In this document: positions 54,365 to 62,076 of the stretch, piece by piece
Position numbering within the stretch: position 1 is the stretch's first letter
Layout: every line of letters begins with the position of its first letter
Assembly (NCBI RefSeq): GCF_027627455.1
Contig: NZ_CP115483.1
Location: forward strand, 868,001-932,000
Reading direction: 5' to 3'
DNA from: Sphingobacterium sp. SYP-B4668
Lineage (GTDB): Bacteria; Bacteroidota; Bacteroidia; Sphingobacteriales; Sphingobacteriaceae
DNA length: 64,000 nucleotides
Program-made: the position numbers and the translations under genes
The notes under the pieces: model-generated
The model's database searches: none
What the model was told of the DNA's origin: nothing
Seen by the model: only the letters and a program-made list of their open reading frames with translations

Positions 54365-55363
54365 ATGACAATTATGAAAACATTAGGCCAGTTTATTATT
54401 GAGAAACAGGCTGATTTTCCCTATGCGAAAGGGGAGCTTTCCCGGCTATTGCGAGATATTGGTATCGCTGCAAAAGTCGTCAATCGGGAAGTCAACAAAG
54501 CGGGGCTGGCTGATATTCTGGGTGAATCTGGGCACGTAAATATTCAAGGTGAAGGCCAAAAAAAACTGGATGTCTATGCTGACGAACAATTTATGCGGGC
54601 ATTAAGTAGTGGAGGGGAGTGCTGTGTGTTTGCTTCGGAGGAGCAAGATGAGGCCGTCTATCTCAATTCAACAGTTTCTAAAGATGCCAAGTACATTGTT
54701 TGCATCGATCCGCTTGACGGTTCTTCTAATATAGATGTAAATGTCTCGGTAGGGACTATCTTTTCTATCTATAGGCGAAAATCAACAGAAGGAGAGGCTA
54801 CGCTATCAGATATTCTACAAAAGGGCATTCATCAAGTTGCTGCTGGGTATATTATCTATGGTTCTTCGACGATGTTGGTCTATACCACGGGTAAGGGCGT
54901 GAATGGGTTTACATTGGACCCTTCTATCGGAGAATTCTGTCTTTCCCATCCTAATATCATTATTCCTGAAAAGGGTAATATTTATTCCATTAATGAGGGT
55001 AATTACGTTAAATTTCCGCAAGGAATAAAAGATTATATTAAATACTGTCAAATCGAAGACGTAGCCACCCGACGTCCTTATGTATCGCGATATATTGGCT
55101 CTATGGTTGCCGATATACATCGTAACTTGTTGAAAGGAGGGATATTTTTATACCCCACAACCTCAAGTCATCCGCAGGGTAAGCTCCGTTTATTGTATGA
55201 ATGTAATCCAATTGCATTTATAGTGGAGCAGGCAGGAGGTAAAGCGACTACTGGATATGAACGTATACTAGATATCCTACCTAGGGAATTGCACCAGCGG
55301 TGTTCGGCTATAATGGGGAGCCGAGAAATGGTAGAAAAAGTGGAGGATTTCTTAAGACCTTAG
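54365..55363 (+). CDS. fbp: Fructose-1,6-bisphosphatase class I
   Basis: The protein is 332 residues from the ATG at 54365 ([18 protein letters not shown]). Motifs: [15 protein letters not shown] and [20 protein letters not shown], the metal and catalytic loop; then [20 protein letters not shown] and [20 protein letters not shown]. It catalyses the irreversible gluconeogenic step from fructose 1,6-bisphosphate to fructose 6-phosphate. Confidence 0.95.
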   Translation: MTIMKTLGQFIIEKQADFPYAKGELSRLLRDIGIAAKVVNREVNKAGLADILGESGHVNIQGEGQKKLDVYADEQFMRALSSGGECCVFASEEQDEAVYLNSTVSKDAKYIVCIDPLDGSSNIDVNVSVGTIFSIYRRKSTEGEATLSDILQKGIHQVAAGYIIYGSSTMLVYTTGKGVNGFTLDPSIGEFCLSHPNIIIPEKGNIYSINEGNYVKFPQGIKDYIKYCQIEDVATRRPYVSRYIGSMVADIHRNLLKGGIFLYPTTSSHPQGKLRLLYECNPIAFIVEQAGGKATTGYERILDILPRELHQRCSAIMGSREMVEKVEDFLRP

Positions 55364-55382
55364 ATGTAGTATTGAGGTAGTC

Positions 55383-55718
55383 TTACAGGCTATCCCTTAC
55401 TTCTAATAGAAATCCTTTTAATTTTTCAAGTGAGTCTACAACACGTTGGTTTTCTCGGGCTTCATTTTTATTGGAGCGCAGGTAATCACGCGCACCTTGC
55501 AACGTGTAGCCTTTGTCCTTGACTAGGTTGAAGATAATCTTTAGATTAGCGATGTCATCTTGCGTAAATAGGCGATTACCCTTCTTATTTTTCTTAGGTT
55601 GAAGGATAGGAAATTCGCGTTCATAAAACCGAATTTGTGAAGCATTGACATTAAACATTTCCGTCACCTCACCCATCGTATAGTATAGCTTGTTTATTTC
55701 ACGTTCCTTATAAGGCAT
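55383..55718 (-). CDS. MerR-family transcriptional regulator
   Basis: The 111-residue protein has a MerR-type winged helix (LYYTMGEVTEMFNVNASQIR; FYEREFPILQPKKNKKGNR), a dimer helix and a short tail with no effector domain. MerR-like proteins of this length often act in morphology or metabolism rather than metal sensing. Its promoter is almost identical to that of accD, 1.3 kb away, suggesting shared control. Function unknown. Confidence 0.88.
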   Translation of the reverse strand: MPYKEREINKLYYTMGEVTEMFNVNASQIRFYEREFPILQPKKNKKGNRLFTQDDIANLKIIFNLVKDKGYTLQGARDYLRSNKNEARENQRVVDSLEKLKGFLLEVRDSL

Positions 55719-55746
55719 ATTATTTATCTACATTAATCCTAGTCAA

Positions 55747-55779
55747 ACAAACTTAGATAAAATGCTTCATATTCACAAG
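55747..55779 (-). promoter_or_regulatory. merR promoter, near-identical copy of the accD promoter
   Basis: On the minus strand a TTG -33 element is followed after 20 bases by TAAGTTTG (55755-55748). The spacer contains GAAGCATTTTATC. The 33-base segment matches 57099-57131 closely, with changes only around the centre. The transcript would start near 55743, 25 nt before the ATG. Confidence 0.7.
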
Positions 55780-55864
55780 CCGAATATGGTTCGTTTACAT
55801 ATTACATCTCGTGTTTTCTCAGCTTGTATTGGTGAATGCAATGCATTTTCTCTAAGTTTGAATT

Positions 55865-56206
55865 ATGCTTATCGTTAGTGAATTTTGGACAAAGTTGTTT
55901 TCGTTTGGTAAAGCACACGCTGTAACGATATATCCATTTATCTTTCTCAAGAAGCGGCAGCTTTTGGACGATCAGACACTCATTAATCATGAACGTATCC
56001 ACTTGAGACAGGCGCTTGAACTGGGTATACTATTCTTTTATATTTGGTACCTTATCGAGTTTGGGATTCGAATGTTGCGATATCGAAATTTTAGAAAGGC
56101 ATATCTAATGATTTCCTTTGAACAGGAAGCCTATCTGCATGAACAGGATTCACATTATTTGGATAGGCGTAGGTATTGGCAGTTTTGGCGGTATATTAGC
56201 AAATGA
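55865..56206 (+). CDS. Small protein with HExxH zinc-protease-like motif
   Basis: The 113-residue protein carries INHERIHLRQALELG, an HExxH motif. A hydrophobic stretch follows (ILFFYIWYLIEFGIRML), then a conserved acidic segment (SFEQEAYLHEQDSHYL) that could supply the third zinc ligand. This is the layout of a minimal membrane-associated zincin, similar to short proteins found across Bacteroidota. Catalytic activity is not shown by the sequence alone. It converges on accD and its stop codon lies within a 19-bp hairpin. Confidence 0.7.
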   Translation: MLIVSEFWTKLFSFGKAHAVTIYPFIFLKKRQLLDDQTLINHERIHLRQALELGILFFYIWYLIEFGIRMLRYRNFRKAYLMISFEQEAYLHEQDSHYLDRRRYWQFWRYISK

Positions 56207-56238
56207 AAGAGCTCCTTTAGGAGCTCTTTCATTTGCTA
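56197..56238. terminator. Bidirectional 19-bp terminator containing two stop codons
   Basis: Positions 56197-56215 pair perfectly with 56220-56238 around TTTA. The stem contains the stop codon of the HExxH protein (56204-56206) and that of accD (56238-56236 on the minus strand). It should end both convergent transcripts. Confidence 0.9.
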
Positions 56239-57078
56239 TTGAATCAACTTCAAGAAAGTCGAAATCTTTTGCTTCAATTCACGTCTATCGACAATGAAAT
56301 CCAAGAAACCATGTTCCAGTAGGAATTCCGAAGTTTGAAATCCTTTGGGTAGATCTTTCTTGATTGTTTCTTTGATGACTCGTGGACCAGCAAAGCCAAT
56401 CAATGCCCCTGGTTCGGCAATATTGATATCTCCAAGCATCGCATATGATGCTGTAACTCCTCCTGTTGTAGGATCTGTTAATAGACAGATGTAAGGAATT
56501 TTTGCTTGACTTAAAAGTGCTAATTTTGCAGAAGTCTTGGCCATCTGCATCAAAGAGAAAGCTGCTTCCATCATGCGTGCTCCACCTGATTTGGAGATTA
56601 ACATGAAAGGGACCTTGTGCTCTAGACAGTAATCAATAGATCTAGCAATCTTTTCTCCCACTACCGATCCCATGGATCCGCCTATAAAAGTGAAATCCAT
56701 ACAGGCCACCACCAAATCTTTGCCATCAAGCTTGCCGTGTGCACTTCTTAGTGCATCGTTAAGTCCTGTTTTTGCTCTTACTTCAACAAGGCGCTCGGCG
56801 TAGGGTTTCGTGTCGATAAAATGGATAGGATCACCAGATTTGAGATTCGCAAATAGCTCAGTGAAATTGTTGTCGTCAAATAGGATTGAAAAATAAGCCG
56901 CGGATCCAATGCGGATATGATATCCACAATATTGGCAAACATAGTTGTTTTCAATCTGTTCAATATTTAATAAGGGTTTTTTACATGCCGGACATTTATT
57001 CCAAAGACCATCTGGTGCCTCTTTCTTGTTTTCTGTCGCGGTATTAATCCCTGCTTTTTCTCTTTTAAACCAACTCAT
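56236..57078 (-). CDS. accD: Acetyl-CoA carboxylase carboxyltransferase subunit beta
   Basis: The 280-residue protein has the N-terminal zinc ribbon ([10 protein letters not shown] and CQYCGYHI) and the crotonase-like core: [57 protein letters not shown] and [14 protein letters not shown]. It transfers the carboxyl group from biotin to acetyl-CoA, the committed step of fatty acid synthesis. Its promoter resembles that of the merR-like gene. Leader is about 17 nt. Confidence 0.96.
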   Translation of the reverse strand: MSWFKREKAGINTATENKKEAPDGLWNKCPACKKPLLNIEQIENNYVCQYCGYHIRIGSAAYFSILFDDNNFTELFANLKSGDPIHFIDTKPYAERLVEVRAKTGLNDALRSAHGKLDGKDLVVACMDFTFIGGSMGSVVGEKIARSIDYCLEHKVPFMLISKSGGARMMEAAFSLMQMAKTSAKLALLSQAKIPYICLLTDPTTGGVTASYAMLGDINIAEPGALIGFAGPRVIKETIKKDLPKGFQTSEFLLEHGFLDFIVDRRELKQKISTFLKLIQ

Positions 57079-57098
57079 ATAAAAGTTCTTATTCGACT

Positions 57099-57131
57099 AC
57101 AAACTTAGATAAAAATGCTTCTTTTCACAAG
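57099..57131 (-). promoter_or_regulatory. accD promoter, near-identical copy of the merR promoter
   Basis: On the minus strand TTG, 20 bases, then TAAGTTTG (57107-57100), with spacer motif GAAGCATTTTTATC. Same length and layout as 55747-55779. The start would be near 57095. Confidence 0.7.
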
Positions 57132-57763
57132 TGTTTTTATTATTGCGATTAAAGAGGGGATGCTTGAATATAGGGTGGTGAGGATATATGCAATTATTTG
57201 ATGTTTGTAGAATCGGCTTGGAGGTGTTTTTCCAATGCCAATTTATACTAGTTTCCCCTAAGTATAGACTTACTTGTCACTGTTTACAGCGCTTAATAAT
57301 CCATTAGGGGTCCCACATCTTGTCCAATATTTCTTAGTGTGAATCATGGGGTGCCTTCGGCTGTTCCTTGGTAGTGGTACGGCATAAAAAACGATAAGAC
57401 TTTTACGAAAGAGATATGGGGAATCCGAAAAAGAGAGCAAATACGTGATGTGCCTTTGGGTGGCACACTATGCCAAATGGTATGCACTGTGTTCTAAATA
57501 GGGGTACCTCTATAGGATTCACTGTAGAGCATTTAGGAAGTATCGTTTGCCATTCGGTAACGACATCTTGGAACACAGTTGCTACGGCCTTTGTGCAGAA
57601 ACATTTTCTACGGCAGATTTAAGATGCAATTTTAAATGTGACGAATAAAAATACAGGGTATTTGATGAAGAATTCAAGAAGATGGCCGTGAAAAATCGTC
57701 CAGTAATCAAAGAATTTATATTTCACAGTGATCCGATGGAACACGTTTCAAAATTTTAGGCAT
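57132..57763. other. Long intergenic stretch, structured but without a recognised gene
   Basis: About 630 bases between accD and ffs. I see no credible ORF. Several small inverted repeats cluster at 57455-57600, such as GTGCC...GGCAC, and ACTGTGTTC near 57486-57494 facing GAACACAGT near 57571-57579. It could hold an unrecognised RNA or a decayed element. No -7 box was found on either strand inside it. Confidence 0.4.
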
Positions 57764-57770
57764 AAAAAAT

Positions 57771-57865
57771 GGGCAAGCCCCTTTTATCGCACCGCTCAAC
57801 CAAATACCCTTGCTGTGTTCCCACCCTGGGGGATTCAAAGGGAGCTGGTCGTAAAAGACTTACCC
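57771..57865 (-). ncRNA. ffs: Signal recognition particle RNA, small bacterial (4.5S) type
   Basis: The minus strand gives a 95-nt rod. The ends pair: GGGUAAGUC (57865-57857) with GGCUUGCCC (57779-57771). Next UUUUA pairs with UAAAA. Then CG, ACC and GCUC pair with GAGC, GGU and CG. The apical part reads CCAGG, GUG, GGAA, CAC, AGCAAGG: a GGAA tetraloop closed by GUG/CAC, flanked by the CAGG and AGCA strands of the Ffh-binding internal loop. This corresponds to the E. coli CAGG-UCC-GGAA-GGA-AGCA core. The closing helix followed by six U residues serves as terminator. The RNA works with Ffh and FtsY to target membrane proteins. Confidence 0.93.
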
Positions 57866-57869
57866 ACCA

Positions 57870-57877
57870 CAAAAGTA
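57870..57877 (-). promoter_or_regulatory. -7 box of ffs
   Basis: TACTTTTG on the minus strand ends 5 bases before the first nucleotide of the SRP RNA helix. Because the RNA 5' end is fixed by its fold, this calibrates the promoter-to-start distance used for other genes here. Confidence 0.8.
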
Positions 57878-58013
57878 GCAAATTATTGGGATTTGCGAAA
57901 ACAAATATCCTTTAATTTGCTACTGAGCTGGTTTTCATCTTATTATTTTTTTTTCGACGTCGCTGTGATTGTTTCCACTTAACAGAATCTGCCCATGCCT
58001 ACATTAAGTAATA

Positions 58014-58241
58014 TCACATATTCTTGTCGTCATATTCGCCAATCAGCGCGTAATATCCAAATAATCCCAAGCCAACGGATATAATGGGTGTAAGGATACC
58101 CAGGATAATAATACCAAATACCAAGTCTTCTTGATGGCCAGTAACTAATTTAGGGATACCTAGCTCTGCAATGCAGAAGTATGCTGTTAGCAATGCGAGT
58201 ATAATCCAGATAGCTCCCAATATTTTTTTGAGGATTCCCAT
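58014..58241 (-). CDS. Small two-helix membrane protein next to an MFS transporter
   Basis: The 75-residue protein has two helices (about 5-30 and 40-65; AIWIILALLTAYFCIAELGIP and FGIIILGILTPIISVGLGLFG) and a charged C-terminus. It starts 1 base after the MFS stop, so it is translated from the same message and may be an accessory subunit of the transporter. I do not recognise the family with confidence. Confidence 0.75.
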   Translation of the reverse strand: MGILKKILGAIWIILALLTAYFCIAELGIPKLVTGHQEDLVFGIIILGILTPIISVGLGLFGYYALIGEYDDKNM

Positions 58242-58242
58242 A

Positions 58243-59751
58243 TTAGTCGTTTATGTTCTTATGAATGATAGATTTATTGATATAAAATGCGCCAATGATA
58301 AAGCACACAGCGGATATGATGATAGGGTACCATAAGCCGGCTAGGTAGTACTCAGGGTCTTGTGCGATTTGTGCATTGGTGGCCAAATAGGTGGATACAG
58401 CAGGCAAAAGGCCTCCGAATATGCCATTTCCGATATGATATGGAAGTGACATCGATGTGTAGCGTATTTTAACCGGAAACATTTCAACTAAGAATGCTGC
58501 AATCGGTCCATATACCATCGTGATGTAGATGATTTGTATGAAAATAAGAAAAGTGAGCCACCATCTATTTTGTCCTTCTATTGTGACGATGCTTTTAGAT
58601 GTTTCGTGCCCATCAGCATTGCTTACTGTCCGTACTTCTTGGACTAACGTTTGGTCGCTATAGCGCGTTTCTGAGGTATAGATTGTTGAATTATGCAGGT
58701 CATCTTTTTTCTGTGATAGTAGTTTCTTATCGGCTGATTGCTCTTTTTTGCTAATATTGGTGATGGTATACATGGCTTCATATATTGGCCGGTAGGTACA
58801 CAGTGCCAGCAGCATGCCTAAGAGCATAATCCACTTGCGTCCCACTTTGTCACTGAGCCAACCAAATACAATGAAGAAGGGAGTACCTAAGAGAAGGGCT
58901 GTTCCCAAAATAAGATCTGCTTGGTCCGAATCTAGGAACATCACGGTCTTCATGAAACTCATAGAGTAAAATTGGCCTGTATACCAGACAACACCTTGTC
59001 CCATCGCTGCACCGAAAAGCGCTAATAGTACAAATTTCAGATTATATCGGTTACCAAAGCTTTCTTTTAGTGGGTTTGTAGAAGTCTTCCCTTCTGACTT
59101 GGCTTTCTTAAACTCAGGGGATTCATCCATATTCTTACGGATTAAGTAAGATACATATACCATCACGATAGAGAGCATGAACGGCACACGCCATCCCCAC
59201 TGATCGAATTGCTCTGCTGTAAGGAAGCTTTTGGTGAGTAGAATGACTATTAGTGAAATGAAAAGACCGAATGTGGCTGTCGTTTGTATCCACGAAGTCC
59301 AGTATCCGCGCTGCCCTTTGGGAGCATGCTCAGCAACATATGTTGCTGCTCCGCCATACTCACCTCCTAAGGCGAGTCCTTGCAGTAGCCGAAGAATAAG
59401 GACCAAAAGCGGAGCCAAGAAGCCAATCGAGTCATAGCTTGGGATACAACCAATGAGAAACGTAGCGCCCCCCATTAATAATAGGGTGACCATAAAGGTG
59501 TATTTTCGACCAATCATGTCACCTAGCCTGCCAAAGAATAGAGCACCAAAGGGGCGGACGACAAAGCCAGCAGCGAATGTGGCTAGTGTAGAAAGAAAGG
59601 CGGCGGTGGGATTGTCCGACGGAAAAAATTTGGTTGAAATGACAATGGAAAGACTTCCAAAGATAAAGAAATCGTACCATTCAATAAGTGTGCCCATGGA
59701 AGAGGCACCAATGACTTTCCAGATTCCTTTTTTGTTTACAGGGTCTTGCAT
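58243..59751 (-). CDS. MFS transporter of the metabolite:H+ symporter (MHS/ProP/ShiA) type
   Basis: The 502-residue protein has twelve helices. MHS signatures are GTLIEWYDFFIFGSLS, FGALFFGRLGDMIGRKYTF and LLQGLALGGEYGGAATYVAE. Relatives carry proline/betaine, shikimate or dicarboxylates. An insert of about 60 hydrophilic residues lies between later helices (about 325-390; KKEQSADKKLLSQKKDD). Substrate not predictable. It follows dprA after 19 bases and is co-transcribed with the small membrane protein. Confidence 0.9.
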   Translation of the reverse strand: MQDPVNKKGIWKVIGASSMGTLIEWYDFFIFGSLSIVISTKFFPSDNPTAAFLSTLATFAAGFVVRPFGALFFGRLGDMIGRKYTFMVTLLLMGGATFLIGCIPSYDSIGFLAPLLVLILRLLQGLALGGEYGGAATYVAEHAPKGQRGYWTSWIQTTATFGLFISLIVILLTKSFLTAEQFDQWGWRVPFMLSIVMVYVSYLIRKNMDESPEFKKAKSEGKTSTNPLKESFGNRYNLKFVLLALFGAAMGQGVVWYTGQFYSMSFMKTVMFLDSDQADLILGTALLLGTPFFIVFGWLSDKVGRKWIMLLGMLLALCTYRPIYEAMYTITNISKKEQSADKKLLSQKKDDLHNSTIYTSETRYSDQTLVQEVRTVSNADGHETSKSIVTIEGQNRWWLTFLIFIQIIYITMVYGPIAAFLVEMFPVKIRYTSMSLPYHIGNGIFGGLLPAVSTYLATNAQIAQDPEYYLAGLWYPIIISAVCFIIGAFYINKSIIHKNIND

Positions 59752-59770
59752 AGTTGGGTTTAGGTATAGG

Positions 59771-60871
59771 TTATTGTTGTAACTTGTATGTTTTTCCAGG
59801 TAGGGATATTAATAAGTCTTCCATCTCCATTTCTAACAGGAGGATAGCCAGTTTACTTTGGGGCCAATCACAGTACAATGCAATTTCATCCACAGTAGCC
59901 TGCTCCCGCTCTTGGATATATTGAAAGACTTTCTGCTGATCCTTTGTTAATTTTGGGAGGCGTAGTGTAAATTGGGTATTTGTGACCTTAGGTCTGTCTG
60001 GCTCCCAATTCATGAGGTAGCACAGATCTTCTGCATGGCGTATCAAGTGAGCCCTATTGGTCTTGATTAAATAATTGCACCCCGCTGAAAACTCTTGGTC
60101 GGTAGCCCCAGGGACTGCACACACATCCCGATTATAACTATTGGCAATTTCTGCGGTGATAAGAGCTCCGCCTGAAGCGGCAGCTTCAATGACGATGGTG
60201 ACATCTGCCATGCCCGCAATGATGCGGTTTCGCATCGGGAAGTTCTGACGGTCGGGGTTGGTTCCCGAAGGAAATTCTGTAATTAGACCTCCGCAGTCAA
60301 TCATGTCGGAAGCAATATCCCGATGTGCCGCTGGATAGATGCGGTCCAAGCCGTGCCCTAGCACACCTATTGTGGGTATTTGATGTTTTAAGGCTATGGT
60401 ATGGGCATGCACATCGATGCCGTAGGCCAAGCCACTGATAATGTGTGCATCAAGGTGCTGGAGATCTCGTATTAGATTTTCGGTCATCTTTCGACCATAT
60501 GCAGTGGCCTTACGGGTCCCCACGACGCTGATGACTTTAGGTGGATTTAAGGATACTGATCCTTTGTAGTATACAATTAGAGGAGCATCTTCACAATTTG
60601 CTAATCTTTTGGGATAGTTGGGGTCTTCCCACCAAAGTGGGGCAATGCGATGTTTTTCAATAAACGCAAGTTCCTTTTCGGCATCTAATAGCGCTTGCTT
60701 GCTGAGAATTTCATTTGCCAGTACTTCCCCAACACCGGGAATATGTTGTAGTGTTTTTTTTGAAGCTTCAAAAATAGCGTCTACTGCGCCCAGTTGCGAT
60801 AATAATGACCGCGATAGCTTAGGCCCAATGCCTTTGATTTTGGTCAATGCTATTTTTTGTAAGATGCTCAT
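59771..60871 (-). CDS. dprA: DNA-processing protein DprA/Smf
   Basis: The 366-residue protein has an N-terminal helix-hairpin-helix/SAM-like region (KGIGPKLSRSLLSQLGAVD; HIPGVGEVLANEIL). The Rossmann-like DprA core follows (SVVGTRKATAYGRKMTENLI; ISGLAYGIDVHAHTIAL; EFPSGTNPDRQNFPMRNRII; EAAASGGALITAEIA). A C-terminal winged helix ends the protein. DprA loads RecA on incoming single-stranded DNA during transformation and is present in many non-competent species too. Confidence 0.95.
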   Translation of the reverse strand: MSILQKIALTKIKGIGPKLSRSLLSQLGAVDAIFEASKKTLQHIPGVGEVLANEILSKQALLDAEKELAFIEKHRIAPLWWEDPNYPKRLANCEDAPLIVYYKGSVSLNPPKVISVVGTRKATAYGRKMTENLIRDLQHLDAHIISGLAYGIDVHAHTIALKHQIPTIGVLGHGLDRIYPAAHRDIASDMIDCGGLITEFPSGTNPDRQNFPMRNRIIAGMADVTIVIEAAASGGALITAEIANSYNRDVCAVPGATDQEFSAGCNYLIKTNRAHLIRHAEDLCYLMNWEPDRPKVTNTQFTLRLPKLTKDQQKVFQYIQEREQATVDEIALYCDWPQSKLAILLLEMEMEDLLISLPGKTYKLQQ

Positions 60872-60916
60872 AAATGGTTATCCTAATATAGGAATAATTC
60901 CTAAAATCACGAATAG

Positions 60917-60949
60917 GTTGGGCTTCTTTTGTAAAGAATAGTAACTTTG
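60917..60949 (+). promoter_or_regulatory. Promoter upstream of the 76-residue protein
   Basis: The -7 box TAACTTTG (60942-60949) and GTTG (60917-60920) are 21 bases apart. The start would be near 60954, leaving an untranslated leader of about 139 nt before the ATG at 61093, with no structure that I recognise. Confidence 0.5.
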
Positions 60950-61092
60950 TGCCTTATATATTGAAATGTTAATCAGTATAGGCACATCGTGCATATATTA
61001 TTTATTTACACGGATTAACAATTAAACGAGGTATAGTGAAGTCATTTATGCCATAGCGTTCACACACGTAATCAATAAAAGAAAACATTAGC

Positions 61093-61323
61093 ATGGAAAT
61101 GAAAGAACCTTTTGACATAGAAATAGAGAACATCATCTATTCTATTTTTCCAGAAGAAGAGGATACTTATGTGGTATTTAAAGACGGAAGGGAATATGTC
61201 CAGATTATTAAAGATACGGATACAAGTTGGCTAAAATTACATCCTGAAACTGGGTTGCCTATGTTTGGTATGGACGAAGAGATTCATTTGATTGGGAAGA
61301 AAATTCTAGAGGAGCTAGGGTAG
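61093..61323 (+). CDS. Small acidic protein of unknown function
   Basis: The 76-residue soluble protein, MEMKEPFDIEIENIIYSIFP then EEEDTYVVFKDGREYVQIIK, reads as a short beta-rich acidic domain with C-terminal helix (MDEEIHLIGKKILEELG). I recognise no family, but codon use and the clear promoter upstream support a real gene. It converges on rsmG. Confidence 0.65.
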   Translation: MEMKEPFDIEIENIIYSIFPEEEDTYVVFKDGREYVQIIKDTDTSWLKLHPETGLPMFGMDEEIHLIGKKILEELG

Positions 61324-61333
61324 TAGGTGGGAT

Positions 61334-61395
61334 GTGCGTATTGGCTTTGGCATAAAGAGGATTATTATTATCGCCCATAGTTACTCAATACGCAC
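61334..61395. terminator. Long-loop inverted repeat between convergent genes
   Basis: GTGCGTATTG (61334-61343) and CAATACGCAC (61386-61395) are perfect 10-base arms with a 42-nt loop. They lie between the 76-residue gene and rsmG and may act as a bidirectional terminator. Confidence 0.5.
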
Positions 61396-61415
61396 TATTT
61401 AGTCCGCTCGACGTT

Positions 61416-62051
61416 CTACATTTGCACGTATACGACATATTTAGTATCAAAGAAATCCTCTTTAAAATAACTAGACAGCGGGTGGAGTTCAGCTTTGAGT
61501 TTTGACTCTTTGATTTCGTCCTTCAAATCTCCGCCTTTAAGGTAGAGAATCCCATTGGGTACACCATTTTTGTCTTGCTTAAGAAACTTGTTGCGTATCC
61601 AAGGTGCAAAATCTCCTAATCTAGTTACAGCCCTAGATACCACAAAGTCATATTTATAGTCCAATTGTTCAGCGCGTATATGGTCTGCCTCAACGTTGGT
61701 AAGTTTCAAAGCAGCAGCGACCTCACGAACTACTTTTATTTTCTTGCCGATGGAATCAACTAGATGAAATTTTACTTCAGGAAAAAGAATGGCTAGTGGA
61801 ATACCTGGGAAACCACCACCCGTGCCAACATCTAAGATATGAGTGCCAGGGGTAAACGCTGTTATAAATTTTGCGATACCCAAAGAATGTAGGACATGAT
61901 GCAGATATAGGCTTTCTATGTCTTTTCTGGAGACTACATTGATTTGGTTATTCCAAAAAGGGTAGAGCTCAGCAAGCTGCGCAAACTGACTTTTTTGAAC
62001 TTCATTCAGGTTTGGAAAATATTGATAGATTATGTCTACTGTAGGATTCAA
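61416..62051 (-). CDS. rsmG: 16S rRNA (guanine(527)-N(7))-methyltransferase
   Basis: The 211-residue protein has NVVSRKDIESLYLHHVLHSL, ILDVGTGGGFPGIPLAILFP (SAM motif I), VDSIGKKIKVVREVAAAL and VVSRAVTRLGDFAPW. RsmG adds the m7G527 of the ribosomal decoding region. It follows the GT2 gene by 25 bases. Confidence 0.95.
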   Translation of the reverse strand: MNPTVDIIYQYFPNLNEVQKSQFAQLAELYPFWNNQINVVSRKDIESLYLHHVLHSLGIAKFITAFTPGTHILDVGTGGGFPGIPLAILFPEVKFHLVDSIGKKIKVVREVAAALKLTNVEADHIRAEQLDYKYDFVVSRAVTRLGDFAPWIRNKFLKQDKNGVPNGILYLKGGDLKDEIKESKLKAELHPLSSYFKEDFFDTKYVVYVQM

Positions 62052-62076
62052 AATATTGATAGTTTAGCGTGAACGA

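Noticed and set aside
57728-57982. 84-residue plus-strand ORF
   Set aside because: It is antisense to the SRP RNA and its promoter; its open frame is a by-product of that sequence.
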